The position numbers and the translations under genes were made by a program. Below are positions 54,366-62,040 of a stretch of DNA of 64,000 nt, piece by piece. The number at the start of each line of letters is the position of its first letter. Position 1 is the first letter of the stretch. The notes under the pieces are model-generated. The model saw nothing but the letters and a program-made list of their open reading frames with translations, was not told the DNA's origin and made no database searches. The stretch is from CADEDV01 sp964437415 (lineage in GTDB: Bacteria; Bacteroidota; Bacteroidia; Chitinophagales; Chitinophagaceae). The DNA is taken from positions 39,186 through 103,185 of the forward strand of contig CAYTGN010000011.1 of the NCBI GenBank assembly GCA_964437415.1. Reading direction: 5' to 3'.

Positions 54366-55802
54366 ATGGCAACAAGAAAAGAGTTTATCAGAACCGGTAC
54401 CCTGCTAACGGCAGGGGTTATACTGAATAAAAAAGGCCTGTGGGCAAAAACAGCCTGGGAATTAGAAAGCAAACGTCCGCCGCTGGCTGAAAGACATTTT
54501 ACCAGCGAAGCAGTGGAAGCTGTTATAACAAGAGTGAAGACAGGGCTTAGCAATAGCAATAGACAACTGGGCTGGTTGTTTGAAAATTGTTTCCCCAATA
54601 CATTAGATACCACTGTTGATTTTTCTGTTGACAACGGCAGGCCCGACACTTATGTGATTACAGGTGATATTGATGCGATGTGGCTGCGTGACAGCACCGC
54701 ACAGGTGTGGCCCTACCTGTCGCTGATGAAGGATGACAAAAAGTTACAGCAGTTGATCGCTGGTGTCATCAACCGCCACACAAAATGTATTCATCTTGAT
54801 CCATACACCAATGCGTTTTACAAAGATGGAACAAGGGAAAGCGAATGGAAAGACACCGACCGCACCGATATGAAACCGGGTATACACGAACGGAAATGGG
54901 AAATTGATTCTTTGTGTTACCCCATCCGGCTGGCACACCGGTATTGGAAACTGACAGGAGATGCTGCTCCTTTTGATGCACAATGGAAAGAGGCCATCCG
55001 GCTCACTGTGAAAACATTTAAAGAACAACAGCGTAAAAAAGATAAAGGCCCGTATAAATTTCAGCGGCTTACCGATTGGGCAACAGATGGTGTTCCATTG
55101 GAAGGTTATGGCTATCCGACAAAACCGGTGGGGCTGATATGCTCCATGTTCCGGCCAAGCGATGACGCCACGATATTTCCTTTTCTTGTTCCTTCTAATT
55201 TCTTTGCGGTAGCATCATTGCGGCTGGCGGCGGAAATGGTCAGTAGGATCAATAATGATACAACGCTGGCCAGCGAATGTGAAGGTCTTGCAGCCGAAGT
55301 GCATCATGCATTGAAGCAATATGCAGTGACCACTCATCCGCAATTCGGATCGGTGTATGCTTATGAAGTGAATGGCTTTGGCAGTTTCAACCTGATGGAT
55401 GATGCCAATGTTCCTTCACTGTTGTCCATGCCTTATCTTGGCTTGTTACCTAAAACTGATAATATCTACCAGAATACGAGGAGAATGATCTTGTCTGCTT
55501 TTAATCCTTTTTATTTTAAAGGAAAAGCGGCTGAAGGAGTAGGCAGTCCTCATACAGGTTATGATCTGATCTGGCCTATGAGCATTATCATGCGGGCACA
55601 AACCAGTTCAGATGATGCTGAAATTAAAAAATGTATTGCGCTGTTGCAGTCCACCCACGCAGACACCGGATTCATGCATGAATCATTTCACAAAGACGAC
55701 CCGGCAAAATTTACAAGAAAATGGTTTGCCTGGGCCAATACTATTTTCGGTGAACTGGTACTTGACCTTTATCAGAAGAAACCGGCGCTACTGAACGGGT
55801 AA
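54366..55802 (+). CDS. GH125 exo-alpha-1,6-mannosidase
   Basis: A 478-residue enzyme. The N-terminus MATRKEFIRTGTLLTAGVIL looks like a Tat-type export signal. The (alpha/alpha)6 barrel shows VITGDIDAMWLRDSTAQVWPYL (acid Asp), CIHLDPYTNAFY, GSPHTGYDLIWPMSI and FMHESFHKDDPAKFTRKWFAWAN (base Glu region). GH125 hydrolyses alpha-1,6-mannose in N-glycan cores. I chose ATG 54366; an upstream in-frame ATG at 54300 overlaps GH92 by 44 bases and adds residues before the signal. Confidence 0.92.
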   Translation: MATRKEFIRTGTLLTAGVILNKKGLWAKTAWELESKRPPLAERHFTSEAVEAVITRVKTGLSNSNRQLGWLFENCFPNTLDTTVDFSVDNGRPDTYVITGDIDAMWLRDSTAQVWPYLSLMKDDKKLQQLIAGVINRHTKCIHLDPYTNAFYKDGTRESEWKDTDRTDMKPGIHERKWEIDSLCYPIRLAHRYWKLTGDAAPFDAQWKEAIRLTVKTFKEQQRKKDKGPYKFQRLTDWATDGVPLEGYGYPTKPVGLICSMFRPSDDATIFPFLVPSNFFAVASLRLAAEMVSRINNDTTLASECEGLAAEVHHALKQYAVTTHPQFGSVYAYEVNGFGSFNLMDDANVPSLLSMPYLGLLPKTDNIYQNTRRMILSAFNPFYFKGKAAEGVGSPHTGYDLIWPMSIIMRAQTSSDDAEIKKCIALLQSTHADTGFMHESFHKDDPAKFTRKWFAWANTIFGELVLDLYQKKPALLNG

Positions 55803-55825
55803 TTTCAATAGAAATCAAATAAACT

Positions 55826-56890
55826 ATGAAGAAATCAATCATAGCCTATATAATTGCAGCAGTTGTAATTTTAATTGCCTGTTCTGGTCCTGCTAAACAA
55901 TCTTCAATGCAATTAGAAGCTTCTTTTATTTACGATACCGCTTCGTTCCCCAGTTGTCATGCATCCACTATTGCAGAAACACCGGCTGGGATGGTGGCAG
56001 CATGGTTTGGCGGCACTGAGGAGAAACATAAGGATGTAGAAATATGGCTGAGCAGGATGGAAAACGATAAATGGACTGTGCCGGTTTCCGTTGCCAATGG
56101 CGTACAGGATTCTACAAAACGATTTCCCTGCTGGAACCCCGTATTGTTTCAATATCCCAATGGGCCTTTGTTTTTATTTTATAAAGTGGGCGCCGACCCG
56201 GTGGAATGGTGGGGTGAATTGATTCGTTCGGATGACAATGGTAAAACATGGTCAAGGCCGGTGCGCCTGCCCGATGGAATTTTGGGCCCGATAAAGAACA
56301 AACCTGTTTTGCTGAATGACGGAAGACTGGTTTGCCCTTCAAGCACAGAACATCCTGCTGATGGCCGCTGGCAGGTACATTTGGAAATAACAACCGACAC
56401 CGCAAAAACATGGACAAGATCAGAGCCACTGAATGACGGGCTGAAATTTCATGTTATACAACCCAGTATTCTTGCTCATTCCGGCAATAAATTGCAAATG
56501 CTGTGCAGAAGCATGGAAAACAGGATTGCAAGTATGTGGTCTCATGATGGAGGACTCAACTGGTCGGATGTCGATACGATCCATTTGCCTAATCCCAATT
56601 CGGGAACAGATGCAGTTACTTTGCAGAATGGCTGGCACTTGCTGGTATATAACCCTACCGTGAGATATAAAGACAAATGGGGTGGACCCCGTACACCATT
56701 AAACGTAGCTGTTTCAAAAGACGGGTTGCAATGGAAAGATATTGTGACCCTTGAATCAGAACCCGGGGAATATTCTTACCCGGCAGTCATACAGGCTACC
56801 GACGGAACTGTTCATATCACCTACACCTGGAAGAGAGAAAAGATAAAGTATGTGAAATTGGTTTTGGATGAAATTGATTTCAGCGATTAA
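55826..56890 (+). CDS. Sialidase-like six-bladed beta-propeller (BNR) lipoprotein
   Basis: A 354-residue lipoprotein (lipobox VILIAC). Repeats with Asp-box-like SxDxGxxW motifs (RSDDNGKTWSRPV, TDTAKTWT, SHDGGLNWSDV, SKDGLQWKD) form a BNR propeller of the COG4692 sialidase-like group. The N-terminal FPSCHASTIAETPAGMVAAWFGG is typical. Related proteins are often annotated exo-alpha-sialidase, but many act on other sugars and sialic acid catabolism genes are absent here, so activity is uncertain. It is 24 bases after GH125 and ends the mannosidase operon. Confidence 0.8.
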   Translation: MKKSIIAYIIAAVVILIACSGPAKQSSMQLEASFIYDTASFPSCHASTIAETPAGMVAAWFGGTEEKHKDVEIWLSRMENDKWTVPVSVANGVQDSTKRFPCWNPVLFQYPNGPLFLFYKVGADPVEWWGELIRSDDNGKTWSRPVRLPDGILGPIKNKPVLLNDGRLVCPSSTEHPADGRWQVHLEITTDTAKTWTRSEPLNDGLKFHVIQPSILAHSGNKLQMLCRSMENRIASMWSHDGGLNWSDVDTIHLPNPNSGTDAVTLQNGWHLLVYNPTVRYKDKWGGPRTPLNVAVSKDGLQWKDIVTLESEPGEYSYPAVIQATDGTVHITYTWKREKIKYVKLVLDEIDFSD

Positions 56891-56935
56891 TACTGTGCAA
56901 CTGTTGCTGCAATAAACAGCAATCTTGATAATTCA

Positions 56936-57694
56936 TCATCTCCCCATCCATCCTCCATCCACGGTAATGATCGTTCCATTCATATAATCCGATGCAGGAG
57001 AAGAGAGAAATACAAAAGCTCCTGTCAAATCCTCTGGTGTGCCCCAGCGATTGGCTGGTATTCTTGAAAGTATCGCAGCATTGCGTTCAGCATCGGCTCT
57101 CAGTTGTGCCGTGTTGTCGGTGGCAATATAGCCGGGTGCCACTCCATTCACATTCACCCCATGTTTTGCCCATTCATTGGCAAAGGACTTTATCAGGGAA
57201 GCTATAGCGCCTTTGCTGGCCGCATAGCCGGGAACGGTGATGCCGCCCTGGAAGGAAAGCAACGAAGCGGTGAAAACAATTTTTCCGGCTCCCTGTTCTA
57301 TCATTCGTTTGCCGATCTCTCTTGTCAGGATGAATTGAGCATTAAGATTGATGTTGATGATGGTATCCCAGTATTCATCGGGATGTTCCGCCACCGGTTT
57401 TCTTAGGATATGGCCGGCATTGTTGATGAGGATATCAATCTTCGGATGATCGGTCTTTACTTTTTCAATAAAACTGTACAGTGATTTTCTGTCTGTGAGG
57501 TCGCATTGATAAGAATAGAACTTCTTTCCTGCTGCCTGCACTGCCTTTTCCACTTCGCTTCCCGGTTCGGGTTTGGAACTGACGCCAATAATATCGGCGC
57601 CTGATTCTGCCAATGCAATAGCGATAGCTTTGCCAATGCCGCGGCTACTGCCGGTAACTAAAGCCAATTTTCCGTCAACTCTGAAGTTTAGCAT
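56936..57694 (-). CDS. kduD: KduD-type SDR, 2-dehydro-3-deoxy-D-gluconate/2-deoxy-D-gluconate 3-dehydrogenase
   Basis: A 252-residue short-chain dehydrogenase: VTGSSRGIGKA (13-23), NNAGHILRKPVAEHPDEYWDTIININL, catalytic Ser in ASLLSFQGG, YAASKGA and GYIATDNTAQLRAD, then GTIITVDGGWMGR at the end. This matches KduD, which acts after KduI in breakdown of unsaturated uronates from pectin, heparin-type or alginate oligosaccharides. It is downstream of kduI on the minus strand, 115 bases apart. Confidence 0.85.
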   Translation of the reverse strand: MLNFRVDGKLALVTGSSRGIGKAIAIALAESGADIIGVSSKPEPGSEVEKAVQAAGKKFYSYQCDLTDRKSLYSFIEKVKTDHPKIDILINNAGHILRKPVAEHPDEYWDTIININLNAQFILTREIGKRMIEQGAGKIVFTASLLSFQGGITVPGYAASKGAIASLIKSFANEWAKHGVNVNGVAPGYIATDNTAQLRADAERNAAILSRIPANRWGTPEDLTGAFVFLSSPASDYMNGTIITVDGGWMGR

Positions 57695-57809
57695 AAAGTA
57701 TAACTGATAATTTTTTTAATTGATGGCTGATAGTTAGCTAATGACAACATCTCATAGAAAAGAAGCTAAAGACATTTCCAATTATCCATTAGCTCATTAT
57801 CCACTCCAT

Positions 57810-58640
57810 TTATTTCAGGTTTTGCACAGGCACGGCATCCATATCCGTAAACTCTTTATTCTCGCCTGCCATTGCCCAGATAAAAGAATAACTGGCGGTG
57901 GCACAACCGCTGTGAATGCTCCATGCCGGGGAAAGAATGGCTTGTTCGTTGTTTAAGAAAATATGTCTTGTTTCATGTGGCTCTCCCATGAAATGAATGA
58001 TTCGTTGTCCTTCGGGCAGATCGAAATAGAAATAGGATTCCACCCGGCGGTCATGCAAATGCGGCGGCATAGTATTCCAGATACTTCCTTTTTTAAAATT
58101 GGTCACTCCCATCACCAACTGGCAACTTTGGATGCCATCGTTATGTATATACTTATTGATGACACGATGGTTGTTGTTGTCAAGACTTCCCACTTCTGCC
58201 GGTAATGCTTCGGCAGGCTTCATCAAACGGGTGGGATATTCCTGGTGGGCAGGGCAAGAGAAGAAAATAAATTTGGCAGGAGTACTTTTGTTGACGCTGC
58301 TGAAAACAATTTTCTGTTTTCCCTTACCAACGTACAGGCAGTCCTGTTTTTCCATTTCAAATTTTTCACCATCCACGGTCACATAGCCATTTCCAGCAAT
58401 ATTGATGATGCCGATCTCCCGGCGGCTCAGAAAGTACTCAGCTTTCAGTTGTTCATAGGTTCCCAATTGCAGGGACTGGTCAACAGGATGGGCAGCGCCA
58501 ACGATCATGCGGTCGTAGTGTGTGTAGGCACATTCGATCTTATCTGCCTGAACGAGATTCTCAAGCAGGAATTTATCCCTTACCTGTTGTGTGTTGTATT
58601 GTGCAAAATCTTCGGGGTGCACCTGGTGAATGATCTTCAT
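57810..58640 (-). CDS. kduI: 5-keto-4-deoxyuronate isomerase
   Basis: A 276-residue cupin protein. KduI isomerises 4-deoxy-L-threo-5-hexosulose uronate to 3-deoxy-D-glycero-2,5-hexodiulosonate, using zinc. Motifs present: QLGTYEQLKAEYFLSRREIGIINI, KQDCLYVGKG, FSCPAHQEYPTRL, the zinc ligands in MPPHLHDRRVESYFYF, and SPAWSIHSG. Length matches the family. The start ATG (58640) lies ~85 bases from a 20-base operator-like palindrome. Confidence 0.93.
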   Translation of the reverse strand: MKIIHQVHPEDFAQYNTQQVRDKFLLENLVQADKIECAYTHYDRMIVGAAHPVDQSLQLGTYEQLKAEYFLSRREIGIINIAGNGYVTVDGEKFEMEKQDCLYVGKGKQKIVFSSVNKSTPAKFIFFSCPAHQEYPTRLMKPAEALPAEVGSLDNNNHRVINKYIHNDGIQSCQLVMGVTNFKKGSIWNTMPPHLHDRRVESYFYFDLPEGQRIIHFMGEPHETRHIFLNNEQAILSPAWSIHSGCATASYSFIWAMAGENKEFTDMDAVPVQNLK

Positions 58641-58982
58641 GGTTGTGTTGTTTAGTAAGTAATGGCAAAAAACAGCTGCGGGGGTAAAGCTAAATCAAAC
58701 ATCAATACGAAAAACCAACGTCATTTCCGGGAACGTTACCGGAATAAATTTTTTTTAATTTTCGGAAATTCATTAGTGCCGGCTATGACATGAAAAGAAG
58801 ATGGCTAACTTAGCTGAAGTTGTGTATGCGATAGCTATCGGATTCACCTGGCACAATGCGGAGGAGTAATGGAGATTACGGGGGATATACTTTAGAATGT
58901 GGAATTGCAAAAACCGTGATAGTATTCTAAACAGGTTAAATACACAACAAAATAGGGTTTAAAAAAAATTAACCAGACAATC
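58641..58982. promoter_or_regulatory. Divergent control region between kduI and the DUF1080 gene
   Basis: A 342-base spacer without a gene. It contains TTCCGGGAACGTTACCGGAA at 58725-58744, an almost perfect dyad (9 of 10 positions) with a central CG, the layout of LacI-family operators, and a perfect 12-base palindrome CGATAGCTATCG at 58829-58840. A LacI regulator is encoded at 62011. The DUF1080 start is preceded by an A-rich run. Confidence 0.6.
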
Positions 58983-59780
58983 ATGAAGAATATCGGAATA
59001 TGCACAATAGCTCTTCTTCTCTTTACAGGAGAGGCTTTAGCACAGATACTATCACCCAATGGTAATAAGCCACCCGTGAAACCGTCAGATACGGAAGTGT
59101 ACGAACCTGTTCCAAAAGTAGTGCAGGCCGGTAAAAGCTTTGACCAGCCACCTTCCGATGCTATTATCTTATTTGATGGAAAAAACCTGGATGAATGGGA
59201 ATCTTCGAGGGATAAATCGGCTGCAAAATGGAAAGTGGAAAATGGCTCAATCATCGTTGATAAAAAATCCGGGGATATTCAAACGAAGAAAACATTCACC
59301 AATTACCAGTTGCATATTGAGTTTCTTATTCCTTCATACATCACCGGCAGCGGGCAGGGACGGGGCAATAGCGGGGTGTTCCTGGCTGCTACCAACGGGA
59401 AAGCCGGCGGTTATGAAATACAGGTGCTGGACGGTTATAACAACGAAAACAAGACCTACGTTAATGGTATGGTGGGAAGCATTTACAAGCAATCCATCCC
59501 GCTGGTTAACCCTGCCCGAAAAGCCGGTGAATGGAATGTGTATGATATTATCTGGACAGCTCCTGTTTTTGATGATAACGGTAATGTGAAAACAAAAGCC
59601 CGTATGACAGCTTTTTTAAACGGGGTGCTGGTGCAAAACAATTTTGAACTACAGGGTGAAACAGCTTATATCGGAACTCATGAGTACTTTATGCATGGCC
59701 CTGCACCAATAAAATTACAGGCACATGGCGATCCAAGCGAACCTATCAGTTATAGAAATATCTGGCTTCGGGAATTGTAA
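58983..59780 (+). CDS. DUF1080 secreted 3-keto-disaccharide hydrolase-like protein
   Basis: A 265-residue protein with a signal peptide (CTIALLLFTGEALAQ). The concanavalin-like DUF1080 fold is seen in AIILFDGKNLDEWES, KKTFTNYQLHIEFLIP, GRGNSGVFLAATNGKAGGYEIQVLDGY and GSIYKQSIPLVNPARKAGEWN. Some DUF1080 proteins hydrolyse 3-keto-glycosides or act as glycan-binding/PUL accessory proteins. The last ~27 codons (from GPAPIKLQ) have a near-identical second copy at 61792 that is not part of an intact gene. Confidence 0.85.
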   Translation: MKNIGICTIALLLFTGEALAQILSPNGNKPPVKPSDTEVYEPVPKVVQAGKSFDQPPSDAIILFDGKNLDEWESSRDKSAAKWKVENGSIIVDKKSGDIQTKKTFTNYQLHIEFLIPSYITGSGQGRGNSGVFLAATNGKAGGYEIQVLDGYNNENKTYVNGMVGSIYKQSIPLVNPARKAGEWNVYDIIWTAPVFDDNGNVKTKARMTAFLNGVLVQNNFELQGETAYIGTHEYFMHGPAPIKLQAHGDPSEPISYRNIWLREL

Positions 59781-59947
59781 ATATAAAAATCCTGCCCTTA
59801 AAGTTGTTCCGGAATGAATCATGTTGTCAAGTGTGAGGCTATGCTGCGGCGAAAATCATATATAATAACTGGAATCTGAAATGAACACTGCCCCAACTAA
59901 AGATTAGCCAATAACTCTCAAACCAGCGTTTCCGCATTTGTTTTTTT
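59694..59947. repeat. Direct repeat, copy A (end of DUF1080 gene, spacer, lacI end)
   Basis: The first ~90 bases are the 3' end of the DUF1080 gene. The rest of the segment to 59947 matches the region that follows 61792: a diverged spacer, then GAATCTGAAATGAAC, CTCTCAAACCAGCGTTTCCGC and TTTGTTTTTTT. On the minus strand the end encodes NKKTNAETLV and a stop, a fragment of the LacI C-terminus (KKTKAETLV). The spacer of this 59781-60132 interval holds no other gene. Confidence 0.8.
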
Positions 59948-60132
59948 GTTCCGTTATTATTTTAGCAATATCACGGGCATGGTCTGGAAAAGCACCGGTG
60001 ATGATGAGATACCCCGGTTGTTCTGAGTGTTCTGTTCTTTGACAAATTTAAAAGTTTAGGGTTGTTGTGGTTAGTCTGTGACTAACCATCAGCTTTGCAA
60101 AAGCTGTCAAACCTGTAACTTTAATAAAAAAG
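59948..60132. other. Spacer before the RAYT gene with the first hairpin doublet
   Basis: No gene is seen. Bases 60068-60106 hold a hairpin doublet: TGGTTAGT-CTGTG-ACTAACCA, then AT, then CAGCTTT-GCA-AAAGCTG. It starts about 60 bases before the transposase gene. Confidence 0.6.
60068..60106 (+). repeat. REP-like hairpin doublet 1 (upstream of RAYT)
   Basis: Two adjacent perfect hairpins: arms TGGTTAGT/ACTAACCA with CTGTG loop, and CAGCTTT/AAAGCTG with GCA loop. Both are preceded by TAGGGTTGTT, which recurs at doublet 3. Elements like this commonly border REP-associated tyrosine transposases. Confidence 0.75.
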
Positions 60133-60684
60133 ATGGAAGGTGGCTATAAAATCAAGAACCAGGCAGCCATTTATTTTATAACCTTTGCCGTGGTGGAATG
60201 GGTGGATGTATTCAGCAGGAAAGAATACCGTGATATAGTGCTGGACAGTATCCGGTTTTGCCAGCAGGAAAAGGGACTGCAGCTGCACTGCTGGTGCATT
60301 ATGAGCAATCATTTGCATCTGGTTGTATCGCCCCAAAATGAAAACCTGAGTGATGTGTTGCGGGATTTTAAGAAATTTACGAGCAAGCAAATAATCAAAG
60401 CAATATCGGAAAATAAGCAGGAAAGCCGGCGGGAGTGGATGCTTGAAATATTCAGGAAAGAAGGTGCAAAGAATAGTCGTAACAGCGAGTTCCAGTTTTG
60501 GCGGCAGGACAACCGGCCGATGGAGTTATACAGTGGACAGTTTATAATTCAGAAAATGAATTATGTTCATAATAACCCGGCAGAGGCAGGAATTGTTGAC
60601 AAACCTGAGCATTATTTGTACAGCAGTGCCAAAGATTATTTTCATACAAAGAAATGCGGTTTGCTGGATTTGGTTTTTCTGTAA
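60133..60684 (+). mobile_element. REP-associated tyrosine transposase (RAYT, Y1 family)
   Basis: A 183-residue Y1 transposase: HUH motif in IMSNHLHLVV after LHCWC, and the family end MNYVHNNPAEAGIVDKPEHYLYSSAKDY, which includes candidate catalytic tyrosines. RAYTs cleave single-stranded REP hairpins and are thought to be domesticated relatives of IS200/IS605 transposases. Here hairpin doublets lie on both sides of the gene. Length is normal and the frame is open from ATG 60133; no truncation is visible. Confidence 0.9.
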
Positions 60685-60697
60685 ACAGACAGTATGA

Positions 60698-60743
60698 CGG
60701 TCTCGTCACAAACGAGACCGATGCTTTGTTACAAACAAAGCAT
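60698..60743 (+). repeat. REP-like hairpin doublet 2 (downstream of RAYT)
   Basis: CGGTCTCGT-CACAA-ACGAGACCG (9-bp perfect) directly followed by ATGCTTTGTT-ACA-AACAAAGCAT (10-bp perfect). It lies 14 bases after the transposase stop. No poly-T follows. Confidence 0.78.
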
Positions 60744-60754
60744 AACAGTCCTAA

Positions 60755-60994
60755 ATTTGTTGTTGGTTTACAAGCGGGAAGACTAAGGATAACGGGGGAC
60801 GCCAAGAAAGACTTCCAAATAAGATACGGCGAGAACTTGGGATAAAACAATTTGGTCAAAGAATGACTTATAATCCATACCCAATTGACGGAAATACTCC
60901 CCATTATCCATGGAGCCAAGAGGCATTAGATTTAATGAAGAATGAGCGAAAATTGCCTAAGACAAAGTATATCAAGCATGTCAACGTATTTTAA
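60755..60994 (+). pseudogene. Possible toxin C-terminal domain remnant without a start
   Basis: An open 79-codon frame without a start codon at its 5' end (first ATG 60863). It encodes a composition unlike random DNA: GRQERLPNKIRRELGIKQFG, then RMTYNPYPIDGNTPHYPWSQ, ending TKYIKHVNVF. It looks like the C-terminus of a larger protein whose 5' part was lost where the hairpin doublet ends. The next gene starts 9 bases after the stop, as immunity genes do after polymorphic toxin tips. No family was recognised; it may be an artefact of chance. Confidence 0.4.
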
Positions 60995-61003
60995 TATCCG
61001 ATT

Positions 61004-61552
61004 ATGTCAAAGTCGCTTTCTATTTTTATTCTAATTTTTACAATTAATACCTTAGGTTATAGTCAGCAAGAAGCAGAAATATATAGCCATGTAATTAATA
61101 ATTTTGCTTTAAGAAAAAATCTTAAGCCTGCTGACAGTAATAAGGAAATAACTATTGTTTCTTTAGATAAGCCTTCACGCATTTTTAAGGAAGTAACTTT
61201 TAGTAGATTAAGAGAATCGTATCGGAAACTGAGTGAGGAAGTCTTCAATGATTTTTATAAAAAAAATCAAATGGATTTTAATTTTGAAAAATTCTATACC
61301 TCAAATTTTGAATTGGTTATATTAAACAAGGATGCTATTCCTAACCAAGAACAAATTGCAGATAAATATCCAAAATGGAATCATGTTATAATTGAACTTT
61401 CTAATATTGGCTTTAACAAAAGAAAGAATGAAGCGATGGTTTATTATGGACAACATATTGGGTCTCGGGCAGCTGGAGGAGTTTATATAATTTATAAATT
61501 GAAGAAAGGGAAGTGGAAGCAAAAAAAGATAATACCTTCTTGGTCTACATGA
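61004..61552 (+). CDS. AT-rich orphan exported protein, possible immunity protein
   Basis: A 182-residue protein with a signal peptide (LSIFILIFTINTLGYSQ). The remainder is Lys/Asn/Ile-rich (e.g. KKNQMDFNFEKFYTSNFELV) and ends GGVYIIYKLKKGKWKQKKI, a pattern like small periplasmic proteins. I do not recognise a family. Codon use is clearly more AT-rich than in the flanking GH and kdu genes, pointing to transfer with the island. It starts 9 bases after the putative toxin remnant, so an immunity role is conceivable but unproven. Confidence 0.6.
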   Translation: MSKSLSIFILIFTINTLGYSQQEAEIYSHVINNFALRKNLKPADSNKEITIVSLDKPSRIFKEVTFSRLRESYRKLSEEVFNDFYKKNQMDFNFEKFYTSNFELVILNKDAIPNQEQIADKYPKWNHVIIELSNIGFNKRKNEAMVYYGQHIGSRAAGGVYIIYKLKKGKWKQKKIIPSWST

Positions 61553-61657
61553 AAGGGCAGTGAGCCATTTGTTACCACAAAAGATAAAAAGTAGCAAAGC
61601 CCCCCGTTCTTCGTAGTCTTCGGTATCAGTAAGAAAAATAAAAATTATAGGGTTGTT

Positions 61658-61697
61658 ATGCTTCGTTAGCAACGAAGCATCAAACTCGAAGAGTTTG
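61658..61697 (+). repeat. REP-like hairpin doublet 3
   Basis: ATGCTTCGTT-AGC-AACGAAGCAT followed at once by CAAACTC-GAA-GAGTTTG. The first arm is the doublet 2 arm ATGCTTTGTT with one T-to-C change, and the opposite arm has the matching A-to-G change. It is preceded by TAGGGTTGTT, as is doublet 1. Confidence 0.78.
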
Positions 61698-61791
61698 TCT
61701 TTTTATTAGTTTTGGTGATTGTGTTTTTTGTAAGGTATCTGTAGTTATAAACTACCTCCACCGCCTGCGGCTGGCGTTGCCGACTTTGGCC

Positions 61792-62040
61792 CATGGCCCT
61801 GCACCCATAAAATTACAGGCACATGGCGACCCGAGTGAACCGGTCAGTTATAGAAATATCTGGCTTCGGGAATTGTAAATATAATTCTGGTTTTGCCGGT
61901 GTTTCAGAAAAAATCACATTGTGGAATTGTGCTATGCTGAGATGAAACTCTTGAATAATAGCTTGAATCTGAAATGAACGCTACGCTAAATAAAGAGTAG
62001 TCAAAACCTCTCAAACCAGCGTTTCCGCCTTTGTTTTTTT
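61792..62040. repeat. Direct repeat, copy B (DUF1080 3' fragment and true lacI end)
   Basis: The second copy. Its first ~90 bases encode GPAPIKLQAHGDPSEPVSYR and continue to the same stop as the real DUF1080 gene, but no upstream gene part exists here, so it is a 3' fragment. Amino acids differ in only one place (I to V) while several third positions differ. The far end is the true 3' end of lacI. This interval (61553-62010) contains no intact gene besides doublet 3. Confidence 0.8.

Noticed and set aside
60654..60845. 63-residue open frame starting inside the RAYT end
   Set aside because: It runs through the hairpin doublet and has no protein-like features; the other frame (60755-60994) carries the better-looking peptide.
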